The notes below the pieces were generated by a model. It did not search any database, was not told the DNA's origin, and saw nothing but the letters and a program-made list of their open reading frames with translations. A stretch of 64,000 bases of DNA from positions 2,108,001-2,172,000 of the forward strand of contig CP107210.1 of assembly GCA_025757985.1 (NCBI GenBank). Reading direction: 5' to 3'. Positions within the stretch are counted from its first letter, which is position 1. Every line of letters starts with the position of its first letter. Source of the stretch: Oscillospiraceae bacterium (GTDB taxonomy: Bacteria; Bacillota; Clostridia; Oscillospirales; Ruminococcaceae). Both the position numbers and the translations under genes were made by a program. This document shows positions 52,011-60,325 of the stretch, in pieces.

Positions 52011-53102
52011 TTATCTGTGCGCTTCCCAAAAGACAACTGCTTCCTGAAGCCAGTTTTTCACTTTGGTTTCTGACCCAATGCCAAAGCCATGCCCCAGACC
52101 GTCAATGATTTTGACGCTCACATTTTCTCTGCCCAGTGTTTTTTCCAACGCCGGAAGCTGTGCTTCTACGTTGGCAAAGCCGAACTCATCCTGACGCCCT
52201 GCGATGGAAAACACGGCCAAACCTTGATCCTCCGGGAGTGCTTTGATATTCCAATCCAGTCCGTACATAGGAAAAATTGCCTTCGGCCTTGGCAGGTGAT
52301 GATTGTGGCAGCAATCGGCATAGCTTGCAAAAGAATAGGCTGTCGTCATAAGTCCCCCGGCCGAGAACCCGAAGATGGCATAATCATCCATACAGATCGC
52401 AAGTTCCTTTTGATGGTTCGTCAGATAACGGATCGCCTGTGTCAGTTCCTTAGCAGCTGCCTGCCCCTGCTTCAACGGCTCTGTTTCGCCCAGTTGCTTG
52501 CCGATCGGATAGCTGAGGACAAAGACGGAATATCCCATTTTATGCAGTTCCATCGCGATGGGGTATCCCTCGCAATCCGTCACATTAGAAATGAAACCGC
52601 CCCCGGGAACCACAATGGCAAATGGCTTGCCCGGCTGCCCGTAGTAAAACATTCCCGTCAGATGGCTTCGATCGGGATGGTCCTTCATGGCTTCCTGCGG
52701 GTACAGGCCGGACACCAATTTGGCTTGTCCCTTCTCCACAAGGCCCGTCAGATAATTGAACGCATCCAGCGCGGTGTCGGTCTGTTCCGCACGGCCCTGT
52801 GCCTGCATGAAATCCTTGTACTTTGCAGGGGCAATGGCTTTTAGCGCGTTATCCTCCAGATTGAAGAACATATGATAAAAGCCGCCAAAGATTGGATGCT
52901 GCATAAAAAAACCGACCTTGTCCTCCTTGGTTGCCGGTCGGAAGTGGCCGCTTCCATCATAATAACAGCTTTCCTTTATCTTGGGGAAGCCGCATAAGCC
53001 GAAAAGTGCCGGCAGAAACACCGCCTTTTTTTGATACACATACCAAATCGCGCCTGCCACACAGAACAAAAGAGCGGCCAATGCCCCACAAACGATTTTC
53101 AT
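52011..53102 (-). CDS. Alpha/beta hydrolase (esterase/BD-FAE-like), membrane anchored
   Basis: 363 residues. An N-terminal helix (VCGALAALLFCVAGAIWYVY) serves as anchor or signal. VVPGGGFISN is the oxyanion segment, IFGFSAGGLM the nucleophile elbow, GRQDEFG the Asp region and GLGHGFG the His. Related enzymes deacetylate sugars. With the glycosidases, it may remove acyl groups from glycosides before or after uptake. GGGAGG upstream of the ATG is somewhat distant (12 nt). Confidence 0.85.
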   Translation of the reverse strand: MKIVCGALAALLFCVAGAIWYVYQKKAVFLPALFGLCGFPKIKESCYYDGSGHFRPATKEDKVGFFMQHPIFGGFYHMFFNLEDNALKAIAPAKYKDFMQAQGRAEQTDTALDAFNYLTGLVEKGQAKLVSGLYPQEAMKDHPDRSHLTGMFYYGQPGKPFAIVVPGGGFISNVTDCEGYPIAMELHKMGYSVFVLSYPIGKQLGETEPLKQGQAAAKELTQAIRYLTNHQKELAICMDDYAIFGFSAGGLMTTAYSFASYADCCHNHHLPRPKAIFPMYGLDWNIKALPEDQGLAVFSIAGRQDEFGFANVEAQLPALEKTLGRENVSVKIIDGLGHGFGIGSETKVKNWLQEAVVFWEAHR

Positions 53103-53241
53103 ACCCGTTTCGTCCTCCCTTTTACGAATATCTTACGGGAAATCTGCTTTACCCCAACGGAAACCAAAGAGCGTGCCGTCCATGGTCAGTCATCGGTTTT
53201 GATGCCGACTTTTTTACGCTGTTGGGTTGGTTCTCGCCATT

Positions 53242-53262
53242 ATTATAGCACGCTCCACGTGC
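53242..53262 (-). promoter_or_regulatory. Putative -10 box with overlapping operator-like palindrome
   Basis: Minus strand TATAAT (53242-53247), with the inverted repeat GCACG-TGGAG-CGTGC (53248-53262) just upstream in the spacer. No good -35 box is found, so an activator such as the AraC protein may be needed. It would drive esterase, GH78 and transporter genes. Confidence 0.4.
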
Positions 53263-53281
53263 TGCCACCACACGGAAACAA

Positions 53282-53413
53282 CTAATCCTGTATGATTTCA
53301 ACGGCTTTCTCCGCAGTTCCGGGAAAGCGGAGTACATCCCGCAAGGGAACACCAACGGCTTGTATCCGGGTAGGCGTGGAACTGCGCCGCACGATCGGGA
53401 GAGGAACGTCCAT
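53282..53413 (-). pseudogene. Unidentified C-terminal gene fragment
   Basis: An open frame without a start signal ends in RRSSTPTRIQAVGVPLRDVL and GTAEKAVEIIQD then stop. The sequence looks like real protein but matches no family I can name. It has no ribosome binding site and sits in a region of other gene remnants, so it is probably the end of a deleted gene. Confidence 0.35.
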
Positions 53414-53552
53414 TTCATATAGATTTCGTCTATAACGTATAGAGCCTGCCTATCTCAAACTGTATAATAAAGTAAGGGAACGAAACGGAGACGACCATCA
53501 TATAAAGTCGCTTCCCGCCCCAAACAGCAAGGACGTTTACAGGAGGTTGCTT

Positions 53553-53592
53553 ATGAACAAACAATTCGAGCCCTTGTTTACTCCGTACGATG
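53553..53592 (+). pseudogene. Possible 5' gene stub with intact ribosome binding site
   Basis: CAGGAGG (53540-53546) precedes ATG 53553, encoding NKQFEPLFTPYD, then the similarity to anything recognisable ends in a terminator hairpin. This opening resembles old-yellow-enzyme-type flavin oxidoreductases, but it is too short for confidence. The rest of 53414-53627 shows no gene. Confidence 0.3.
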
Positions 53593-53627
53593 CGTGGCTC
53601 TGGGCGCACCCGCCGGTGTATGCCATA

Positions 53628-53672
53628 GCAAACGGTGGTCTTGGTGCGATCCGCGCCAAGACCACCGTTTTT
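53628..53672 (+). terminator. Intrinsic terminator
   Basis: AAACGGTGGTCTTGG/CCAAGACCACCGTTT with TTTTT on the plus strand. Confidence 0.8.
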
Positions 53673-53686
53673 ATAGTTTCAAAATG

Positions 53687-53724
53687 CAACAGGAGGCACC
53701 CATTTCGGGTGCCTCCTGTTGTGT
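53687..53724. terminator. Hairpin downstream of the SGNH gene
   Basis: ACAGGAGGCACCC/GGGTGCCTCCTGT with a six-base loop; it would end minus-strand transcription from the GH3-SGNH pair. Confidence 0.7.
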
Positions 53725-53745
53725 CAAGAAGGAAAACGCGGCCCT

Positions 53746-54552
53746 TTATTGGCCCAGATAATCGTACAGGTACGCCTCCATCTTGGGGGTCCACCAGTTC
53801 AGGTAGCCAGCCTGCGTGGGATGGATGCCGTCGAACATATAGAGCTTGTAATCTTCCTCAGAAACTTGATTCATCTCGGCATCATTCCACAGGTCGATGA
53901 CCCCGATCTCATACTTTTCCTGCAACTTCAGCAGCTGCTCCACCATCTTGCCGTAGGCGGGGCTGTCGTACTGGGTGCCCGTATAGAACACCACCGGGCA
54001 ATGCCATGTGGTGTCGGCATATACGATGATGTATTCGAGCGCGCCAAGGACGGTTTTGGTGTCAAAGTCCTCCAAATTGCGGGAACTGCTGATTTCCCCC
54101 AGCGGGATCGCGTTGCTTGCATCGTTGGTGGAAAGCTGGCAGATGAACGCATCAAACTGTGCGTTGGGGTCGATATTGTGCAGCATCCGCTGGATGTAGG
54201 AGGTCTTGTCGTTGTCGGCCAATGTGGTGCCGCCGACAGCCTCTTTGACATAGGTGCAGTTGTTGCGAACGGCAATGTACTCCGCAAAGGAGGTTTCCAG
54301 CGAGGTAGCCCCCAAGGTCACCGAGGACCCCAAAAAGCACAGGTTCATACCGCTCAACGGGCTGTTCTCCACCGGCGCCACGTTTTCGGGGCGGTAGATC
54401 TCGGCGTTGCCGGGCAAGCCTTTGAGGTACATCGTGTTCAGGAAGCGGAACGGCCCATGGCCCAAAAGACCTTGCAGAGCACCATAAGCCAGCGCTAATA
54501 GCAGAACCAGGATCAGAGCAATGATCAAAAGGACTTTTCCTACTTTTTTCAT
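53746..54552 (-). CDS. SGNH/GDSL hydrolase with N-terminal membrane anchor
   Basis: 268 residues. The N-terminal helix (VLLIIALILVLLLALAYGAL) anchors it outside. CFLGSSVTLG is block I (nucleophile Ser), GGTTLADND block II, QLSTNDASN block III (Asn) and DGIHPTQAGY block V (Asp-x-x-His). This superfamily removes acetyl or other acyl groups from glycans. It lies 88 nt after the GH3 gene on the same strand. Confidence 0.87.
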   Translation of the reverse strand: MKKVGKVLLIIALILVLLLALAYGALQGLLGHGPFRFLNTMYLKGLPGNAEIYRPENVAPVENSPLSGMNLCFLGSSVTLGATSLETSFAEYIAVRNNCTYVKEAVGGTTLADNDKTSYIQRMLHNIDPNAQFDAFICQLSTNDASNAIPLGEISSSRNLEDFDTKTVLGALEYIIVYADTTWHCPVVFYTGTQYDSPAYGKMVEQLLKLQEKYEIGVIDLWNDAEMNQVSEEDYKLYMFDGIHPTQAGYLNWWTPKMEAYLYDYLGQ

Positions 54553-54640
54553 ACAAACTATCTTCTTTCTTCACTTGAGTTTCCGGATGTCCCGCGCCGT
54601 GTAACAGGGGATCACGAGAGAACTTCAGATACAAAGCCCT

Positions 54641-56896
54641 TTACTGCGCCAGCAGCAGGTTCATCTGCTGGATCAGCAGCTCGACCTGATCACCGGGGAT
54701 CACGCTGACCAGAGATTTCAGCGGCATTTCCATGATCATCTTTTTCATCATGTTCATCGACCCTTCATCCAACCCGTCGGTACCGGCGCTTTGCGCAAGC
54801 GGGGCCAACAACTGCATGATGGTCGGCGCGGTCTTGGGGCAGGTCAGCAACTCGCCTAGTGTGGTGGTCAGTGTTACGACAAAGGGGAGTTGTTTTTCGG
54901 TGGTAAAGGACAACTCGGCCGTCAGGCGGATGTCGTCGCTGGCGCGACCCACCATGACCTCATACACACCGCTGGGGGCAAACCAGTCGTGCAGGCGTTC
55001 CTCATAGTAGCTCAAGTCGCGTGCCGCCAGCGTCAGGGTCACCGTCTTGCACTCGCCCGGTTCCAGCAGTACCTTGGCAAAGCCGCGCAGCTCTTTGCTG
55101 GGACGCTCCGGTGTGCCGTTTTTGTCGCGGATGTAAAGCTGGACGACCTCGCGCCCGGCCACCTTGCCGGTGTTGGTCACATCCACACTGACGGTGACAG
55201 TCTGGCCATCCTGCAATGCGGGCGCGGAAAGCTGCAAATTGCTGTAAGCGAACTCGGTGTAGGACAAGCCGTGACCGAACGCAAAGCGGACAGGGACCTG
55301 CTTGGTATCGTAGTAGCGGTAGCCGACAAAGACATCCTCGCCATAGGCAACACGCTCGTCATTGCCCGGAAAGTGCAAATAGCTGGGGTTGTCCTGCAAA
55401 CGGAGCGGGAAGGTCTCAGCCAGATGTCCGCTGGGGTTGGTCTCGCCGTACAGCAGTTGGTCGGCGGCCTCACCGACGCCCTCGCCGCCGAGATACAGTT
55501 CCAGAATGGCCGAGACGCGGTCGGCCCACGGCAGCTCGACCGCGCTGCCGTTGTGCAGGACCACGACCACATGGGGCTGGACCTTTGCGATCTCGTCGAT
55601 CAGGCGATTCTGGCAGGCAGGCAGCTCCATCGAAGTGCGGTCATACCCTTCAGACTCAAACGATTCGGGCAAACCGGCAAAGACAACGGCGACATCGGCG
55701 TTTTGTGCCGCCTGAATGGCCTCGGCCAACTCTGCGTCGGTCATCTCGTCCCGCATCGCCGAGAAGCCCTTGGCGTAGCAGACGTTGCGGCCCTTTTGCT
55801 GCGCAACCTCCCACGCGGAGGTCACGCGGCTGGGATGGATGTGGCTGGAGCCGCCGCCCTGATAGCGCGGTGCCGCGGCAAACTCGCCGATGTAGGCGAT
55901 CTTCTGATCCGTGCCCAACGGCAAAACACCCTGATTGGTCAGCAGTACCGCGCACTGCGTCTCGACGGCAACGGCCTCGGCGTGGTCTTTGGCGCGGTCG
56001 AACACGGTGTCGGGGCGGCGGGCATCCACATAGGAGAACATGACCTTCAGGATGCGCTCCACCGCACGGTCCAGTACCGCCTCGTCCAGCGAGCCGTTCT
56101 GCACAGCCGCGACGATCTTGGCATCGTTGTAACCGTTGGAGGAAGGCATCTCCAGGTCAAGACCCGCTTCCAAGCCTTTCACACGGTCATTGGCGGCACC
56201 CCAGTCACTGACGACGTACCCCTCAAAGCCCCATTGGTCCCGCAGGATGTCGGTGAGCAGCATCTTGTTTTCGGAAGCATACACGCCGTTGATCTTGTTG
56301 TAGCTGCACATCACCGTTTTGGGCTGGGCGGTCTTGACGGCTTCCTCAAAGGCGGGCAGGTAGATCTCATGCAGCGCACGCTCCGAGAGGTCCGAGGAGA
56401 TGGTCAGGCGGCGGGTCTCCTGATTGTTGGCGGCAAAGTGCTTGATGGAGGTCCCCACGCCCCGGCTTTGTACGCCGCGAATGTACGCAGCGGACAGCTT
56501 ACCGGCCAGATACGGGTCCTCAGAAATGTACTCGAAATTGCGGCCGCACAGCGGGCTGCGCTTGATGTTGACGGCGGGTCCCAACAGGATGCTGACATCC
56601 TCGGCCTGGCACTCGTCGCCCAAAACCTGACCCATGTGCTCCAAAAGGTCGGGGTCAAAGCTGGAACCGGTGGCGCACCCGGCCGGGAAGCAGACAGCCT
56701 CGACGCTGTCGTTCAGGCCGAGGTGGTCCGCTTCACCTGCCTGCTTGCGCAGACCGTGCGGGCCGTCGGTCACCATCACGGCCGGGATGCCCAGCCGCTC
56801 GATCCCCTGCGTGTGCCAGAAATCCGAGCCGGAGCAAAGGCTGGCTTTTTCTTCCAATGTCATTTGGCCGATCAATGCTTTCAAATCGCGCTTCAT
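54641..56896 (-). CDS. GH3 beta-glycosidase with C-terminal helical extension
   Basis: 751 residues, no signal peptide. The first domain contains VTDGPHGLRKQ, KHFAANNQETRR and VVSDWGAANDR, where the Asp of SDW is the nucleophile. The second domain is the (alpha/beta)6 sandwich, and a fibronectin III-like domain (GREVVQLYIRDKNG) follows. The last ~75 residues (TTTLGELLTCPKTAPTIMQL onward) form the same kind of helical extension as in the GH78. Likely a beta-glucosidase that acts with the rhamnosidase on rhamnosyl-glucosides such as rutinosides; this substrate is inferred. Confidence 0.93.
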   Translation of the reverse strand: MKRDLKALIGQMTLEEKASLCSGSDFWHTQGIERLGIPAVMVTDGPHGLRKQAGEADHLGLNDSVEAVCFPAGCATGSSFDPDLLEHMGQVLGDECQAEDVSILLGPAVNIKRSPLCGRNFEYISEDPYLAGKLSAAYIRGVQSRGVGTSIKHFAANNQETRRLTISSDLSERALHEIYLPAFEEAVKTAQPKTVMCSYNKINGVYASENKMLLTDILRDQWGFEGYVVSDWGAANDRVKGLEAGLDLEMPSSNGYNDAKIVAAVQNGSLDEAVLDRAVERILKVMFSYVDARRPDTVFDRAKDHAEAVAVETQCAVLLTNQGVLPLGTDQKIAYIGEFAAAPRYQGGGSSHIHPSRVTSAWEVAQQKGRNVCYAKGFSAMRDEMTDAELAEAIQAAQNADVAVVFAGLPESFESEGYDRTSMELPACQNRLIDEIAKVQPHVVVVLHNGSAVELPWADRVSAILELYLGGEGVGEAADQLLYGETNPSGHLAETFPLRLQDNPSYLHFPGNDERVAYGEDVFVGYRYYDTKQVPVRFAFGHGLSYTEFAYSNLQLSAPALQDGQTVTVSVDVTNTGKVAGREVVQLYIRDKNGTPERPSKELRGFAKVLLEPGECKTVTLTLAARDLSYYEERLHDWFAPSGVYEVMVGRASDDIRLTAELSFTTEKQLPFVVTLTTTLGELLTCPKTAPTIMQLLAPLAQSAGTDGLDEGSMNMMKKMIMEMPLKSLVSVIPGDQVELLIQQMNLLLAQ

Positions 56897-56951
56897 ATTC
56901 TATTCTCCTTGTCTGTTATTTGGCAACGGCATTGTACCGCGCATTCCTTAC

Positions 56952-56980
56952 TTGCTATTTTACACAGCAAGACGTATAAT
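56952..56980 (+). promoter_or_regulatory. Promoter of the AraC regulator
   Basis: TTGCTA (56952-56957) and TATAAT (56975-56980), 17-bp spacing, between the divergent GH3 and AraC genes. Confidence 0.7.
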
Positions 56981-57033
56981 GACTATATGGTATAAACTAT
57001 CTCAACACGATTTCAACGAAAAGGTGATTTTTT

Positions 57034-57819
57034 ATGCGGCCCGGTATCTTTGAGGAAAAATCCAACAACCACTTGAAGGAAGTCACGGTCAAGATTCGTG
57101 AGCGTTATCGGGCGAGCACCTACGCACAGTTGGAGGAAACGGCAAGTGGAGACTCGAATCGCGTCAAGGAAAAACGCTTTCTGTCGTTCATCGCACTGGG
57201 CAACGCCGTGCTGGCCGATGAGTTTCTGGCTCGTGCTTACAACAAGCAGGAATCGTTTCGCTTTGGGGTGATGAGCACCTCGTCGATCCAGCAGGCGCGA
57301 TACGCCACCGTGGCTTCGGTCACGCTGTTTTGCCGCACGGCCATCGACAACGGCTTGCCGGAGAATCTCGCCTACAGCATCAGCGATTCCTATTTGCTGC
57401 ACTTAGACGAGACCGAAAGCATTGAGGAGATCCGGTTCTTATCCCTCAGCGCGTTCCGGGAATACTGCCAGGTCATGCAGGACTGGCGGCTGCAATCCTG
57501 CCGCAAGGAGATCAAGCAGTGCTGCGAGTATATCCTGATGCACATCCACGAGCCCATCAGCCTGACGGAACTGGCCGAGCTGGTCAATCTTTCTCCCAAT
57601 CATCTGTCCGCACTGTTTCTTAAGGAAACCAGCTTTCGCCCCACCGAGTACATCCGCGCACAAAAACTGAACTACGCCCGCTATATTTTGGACAACTATT
57701 CTCCGACCATCGCCACGCTGGCCAATCTGTTGGCGTTCCCCAGCCCGAGCGCCTTCGCCCGGCAGTTCAAGCAGCAGTACGGCCTGACCCCTACGGAGTA
57801 TCAGCGACGAAAAGAATGA
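57034..57819 (+). CDS. AraC-family transcriptional regulator
   Basis: 261 residues. The C-terminal ~100 residues are the double HTH: ISLTELAELVNLSPNHLSAL and IATLANLLAFPSPSAFARQF, ending GLTPTEYQRRKE. The N-terminal domain is not a cupin I recognise; it resembles the alpha-helical sensor found in many Firmicutes AraC proteins. Divergent from GH3, so it is the probable local activator of the glycoside genes. Confidence 0.88.
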   Translation: MRPGIFEEKSNNHLKEVTVKIRERYRASTYAQLEETASGDSNRVKEKRFLSFIALGNAVLADEFLARAYNKQESFRFGVMSTSSIQQARYATVASVTLFCRTAIDNGLPENLAYSISDSYLLHLDETESIEEIRFLSLSAFREYCQVMQDWRLQSCRKEIKQCCEYILMHIHEPISLTELAELVNLSPNHLSALFLKETSFRPTEYIRAQKLNYARYILDNYSPTIATLANLLAFPSPSAFARQFKQQYGLTPTEYQRRKE

Positions 57820-57919
57820 ACAACGTCCCGGCAGTTCAAAGGATGAACTGATATAGTTCCCTTAGAGTAGACATCTAAAGAAGCAAAAATTTTCAAGTCT
57901 ACACTAAGGGGGCTTTATT

Positions 57920-58441
57920 ATGTCAAGAAGAAGGAACAAGTACTACGACAGGAAACTAAAGCTGCAAGCAGTGCAAGATTATCTTGGAGGCGGTGGCAGT
58001 TTACGGACTATTTGCAAAAAACACGGGATTAAAGACAAAAAGCAGCTGCGGAACTGGATAAAGTGGTATAATGGTCATAAAGAAATCAAGGAGAGGCGAG
58101 CAGCCGGAACGGAGATTTATATGACCAAGGGCAGAAAGACAACAGAAAAGGAACGCGCGGAGATCGTAGCGTTTTGTATTGAACATGGCAAGAACTATCC
58201 GCTGACGATAAAGACTTATGGCGTATCGTATCAACAGATTTACGCATGGGTACGAAAGTACGAAGAAAAAGGCGTTGCAGGTCTGGTGGATGGCAGAGGC
58301 AGGAACAAGCCGGAGAGTGAAATGACCGAAGTCGAGAAACTTCGTGTGCAAAACAAGCTGCTTCAAGCACAGATCAAAGACAAGGAGATGGAGATTGCTC
58401 TGTTAAAAAAATTGAAAGAATTGGAGAGGTGGGATGTCTGA
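57920..58441 (+). CDS. IS3-family transposase OrfA
   Basis: 173 residues. The N-terminal HTH (KLKLQAVQDYLGGGGSLRTI) recognises the IS ends, a second HTH (YGVSYQQIYAWVRKYEEKG) follows, then a leucine-rich coiled coil (KLRVQNKLLQAQIKDKEMEI) for oligomerisation with OrfAB. The IS150-like architecture. It overlaps orfB by 13 nt, as in programmed-frameshift IS3 elements. Confidence 0.9.
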   Translation: MSRRRNKYYDRKLKLQAVQDYLGGGGSLRTICKKHGIKDKKQLRNWIKWYNGHKEIKERRAAGTEIYMTKGRKTTEKERAEIVAFCIEHGKNYPLTIKTYGVSYQQIYAWVRKYEEKGVAGLVDGRGRNKPESEMTEVEKLRVQNKLLQAQIKDKEMEIALLKKLKELERWDV

Positions 58442-58977
58442 GCGGAGTAAGGCAAGAGAAGAAGCATCTTGCAGTCCGCAGTGTACATGAGGAGAAGCAC
58501 TATTCGGTCAACCGATTATGCGATATTCTTAATCTTAATCGATCTTCCTATTACAAGTGGTTACGGCGAAAGGAAAGCCAAGTCGAAACAGAGAACAGAC
58601 GAATCATCGAATGGGTCAAGGAATTGTATGAAGAGCAGAATGGAATCCTTGGCTATCGGCAAATGACGATAACCATTAACCGTGACAAAAATACTCAATA
58701 CAATGTCAAGCGGATTCGCCGGCTGATGAGATACCTTCGCTTAAAAGTCTGTTTGCCGCAGAAAACGGGCAAGCTATATTCCGTCCACACCGGAAACAAC
58801 AGCAGAAAACATTTTGAATCGTGAATTTTACGCAGACAGACCCAATGAAAAGTGGCTGACCGATGTCACAGCGTTTAAGTACTATGACGGTCCCGTGATA
58901 AAGAAGCTGTATCTGAGCGCTTTTCTTGATTTGTATGACCGCAGGATCGTTGCATATAAGCCTGTTGTATTTGGCTA
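58429..58977 (+). pseudogene. IS3-family transposase OrfB, frameshifted and truncated
   Basis: The first frame carries the HTH_21 region (HYSVNRLCDILNLNRSSYYK ... GYRQMTITINRD) and stops at 58824. The DDE domain continues in another frame from about 58803 (AENILNREFYADRPNEKWLT, then DLYDRRIVAY) and stops at 58977 before the second Asp and the Glu. It cannot make an active transposase. Confidence 0.88.
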
Positions 58978-58980
58978 GCT

Positions 58981-59007
58981 AATTTACCAGACAGTGTCTG
59001 GCAAATT
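58981..59007. repeat. 27-bp near-palindrome, copy 1
   Basis: AATTTACCAG-ACAGTGT-CTGGCAAATT. It closely resembles 59085-59111, 104 bp away. It lies right after the truncated IS. Confidence 0.6.
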
Positions 59008-59084
59008 GAGTTCTGCGTAAAAGCTGAATATGCCTTGGGAGATTTGTCTAACTAGATTTTGGGGCTTGCATATCTCAGATATCC

Positions 59085-59111
59085 AATTTTCCAGTCAGTG
59101 ACTGGAAAATT
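59085..59111. repeat. 27-bp near-palindrome, copy 2
   Basis: AATTTTCCAG-TCAGTGA-CTGGAAAATT, perfect arms. With copy 1 it forms a spaced pair; the 77 bp between and the sequence to 59184 hold no gene. Confidence 0.65.
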
Positions 59112-59184
59112 GAAATGGGAACCATATCAGACCGATGGAAGCAGTCTTAAAGTGTTAGCGTTCACATGAGGTCGAATAGTCATC

Positions 59185-59808
59185 TTATCGGGCTTTGCGT
59201 GAACCACCGATTTCCTTGATGGCGGCATAGTGTTTTCCACATTTTCGGCTGATTTCGTTGAAAAAATCGGATGTCACAAATTCCAGCAGCCATACTTTGG
59301 GAATCATGTACTTGGGTGTCTGTAAGATGGTTTTCAGCAAGCCCTTGCTGCACCATTTCAGAATGGTGTGGCGTTGGTAGCCTGTGACCTCGCAGACTTG
59401 CGCAACGGTCAGTACATCCGGGTAATTTGCCAGTTGCTGCTCGTACCATTCCTTGGCCAGCAGCCGTTCTTCACCCTTATAGTTCAGCTTGCGCTCTAAC
59501 GATGCGGCAGGTTTCTTGTGCTTGGGGTAGTTGTAATACCACCCGCTGGGCGGAGTGTAGCGCATCGGGTCGGACTCTCGGCGGTAGAGATACTCGGCAA
59601 CATCTTTCTTGGCGATTTTATAGCAGCGTGTTTTCTTTCCGTTGTTTTTGCAGGGAACAAGTCCGCTTTGCAGGAGATAAAGCGAGGTTCGTGTTCCGAT
59701 ATGGCATACGATGCGGAAATCGTTGCGGCTCATCGGGTCCGGATAGGGCGTTAGGACTTCTTCAATCTTTTCTGCCAGCGGGTCTTTGCTTATAGTTTCT
59801 TTCTTCAT
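59185..59808 (-). CDS. HTH (excisionase/MerR-like) protein of the element
   Basis: 207 residues. LTVAQVCEVTGYQRHTILKW followed by CSKGLLKTILQTPKYMIPKV is an HTH_17-type DNA-binding unit in the C-terminal half. The N-terminal half (IVCHIGTRTSLYLLQSGLVP) looks like a second, degenerate HTH. AAGGAG is 8 nt before the ATG. The last gene of element 1; it may regulate excision or neighbouring genes. Confidence 0.75.
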   Translation of the reverse strand: MKKETISKDPLAEKIEEVLTPYPDPMSRNDFRIVCHIGTRTSLYLLQSGLVPCKNNGKKTRCYKIAKKDVAEYLYRRESDPMRYTPPSGWYYNYPKHKKPAASLERKLNYKGEERLLAKEWYEQQLANYPDVLTVAQVCEVTGYQRHTILKWCSKGLLKTILQTPKYMIPKVWLLEFVTSDFFNEISRKCGKHYAAIKEIGGSRKAR

Positions 59809-59929
59809 TTCGGGTTCTCCTTGTTTCTAAAGTGGAACCCTAAAAACCACTTACTCATTTTTTTGTTTCTTGCATTTTTTCTCATTCGTGTCCGCAAATC
59901 TGCACCATTATCCAGCTTTTTGGGCAGGG

Positions 59930-59965
59930 CTTATCTTGCATCTTATCTTGCATCTTATCTTGCAT
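59930..59965. repeat. Three tandem 12-bp repeats
   Basis: CTTATCTTGCAT three times in perfect tandem, in the 330-bp gene-free gap between the HTH gene and the right att core. The remainder of the gap (59809-60138) shows nothing I can name. Confidence 0.7.
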
Positions 59966-60138
59966 TTTTCCCAAAAAGTCGCCATTTTTGCCCCAAAACG
60001 AGCAATTTTGCTTATTTTCGTACCTACATTGTTTTTTGGTTTCCGGGCAGTATTTCCGCTACAAGCATCGTCCAAAATCAGCGGACAAACCAGCCTGTAT
60101 CAGCCTTGGTTATCACCACAATGCCTTTTCAAAGATTA

Positions 60139-60199
60139 ACTCGAAATGCGATAGGGCGTTTGTAGCGCCGCCAGAGTTCAAATCTCTGATACTCCGCCA
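60139..60199 (+). other. att core between elements 1 and 2: tRNA-Ser 3' half (direct repeat 2)
   Basis: 61 bp matching 39365-39425 with one mismatch. The sequence to its left (CTTTTCAAAGATTA) is not a tRNA 5' half, so no intact tRNA is rebuilt here. An integrase follows on the right just as at the left copy. Confidence 0.85.
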
Positions 60200-60201
60200 A
60201 T

Positions 60202-60245
60202 CAACGGTACAACGTGCTTTTTAAGCACGTTGTACCGTTTTTTTA
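60202..60245. terminator. Terminator between att core and second integrase
   Basis: CGGTACAACGTGCTT/AAGCACGTTGTACCG then TTTTTTT; copy of 39428-39472 with a better stem. Confidence 0.8.
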
Positions 60246-60325
60246 TGCAAAAAACGGAATTTTTGAGTTTGACAATTTCATAACAGGAGAGAAAACGCCC
60301 TGTTTTGGAGAGAAATCACACTTTT

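Larger units (their letters stand above)
57849..58977 (+). mobile_element. IS3-family insertion sequence, 3'-truncated (copy B)
   Basis: Left end TGATATAGTTCCCTTAGAGT, then orfA and orfB. The DDE domain is frame-broken and stops early; no matching right inverted repeat is found. Directly repeated with copy A at 46105, enclosing the glycoside cargo. Confidence 0.88.
39365..60138. mobile_element. Integrative element 1 at tRNA-Ser, degenerate ICE with glycoside-utilisation cargo
   Basis: Bounded by 61-bp direct repeats of the tRNA-Ser 3' half. Contents in order: integrase, excisionase, structured noncoding block, two sigma-like genes, XRE regulator, accessory proteins, M23 peptidase and DUF3846 gene, then a sugar-utilisation cargo between two copies of one IS3-family sequence, then an HTH protein. 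No relaxase, coupling protein or VirB4-like ATPase is visible, so it is unlikely to self-transfer. GC content is visibly below that of the first 39 kb. Confidence 0.75.

Noticed and set aside
54890..56995. A 701-codon plus-strand open frame opposite the GH3 gene
   Set aside because: A shadow of the GH3 reading frame; the GH3 motifs on the minus strand are unambiguous.
59930..59965. CRISPR-like repeat
   Set aside because: The units are 12 bp and directly adjacent with no spacers; no cas genes are in the window.
60139..60199. Second tRNA-Ser gene
   Set aside because: Only the 3' half is present; the flank on the left cannot form an acceptor strand or D-arm.
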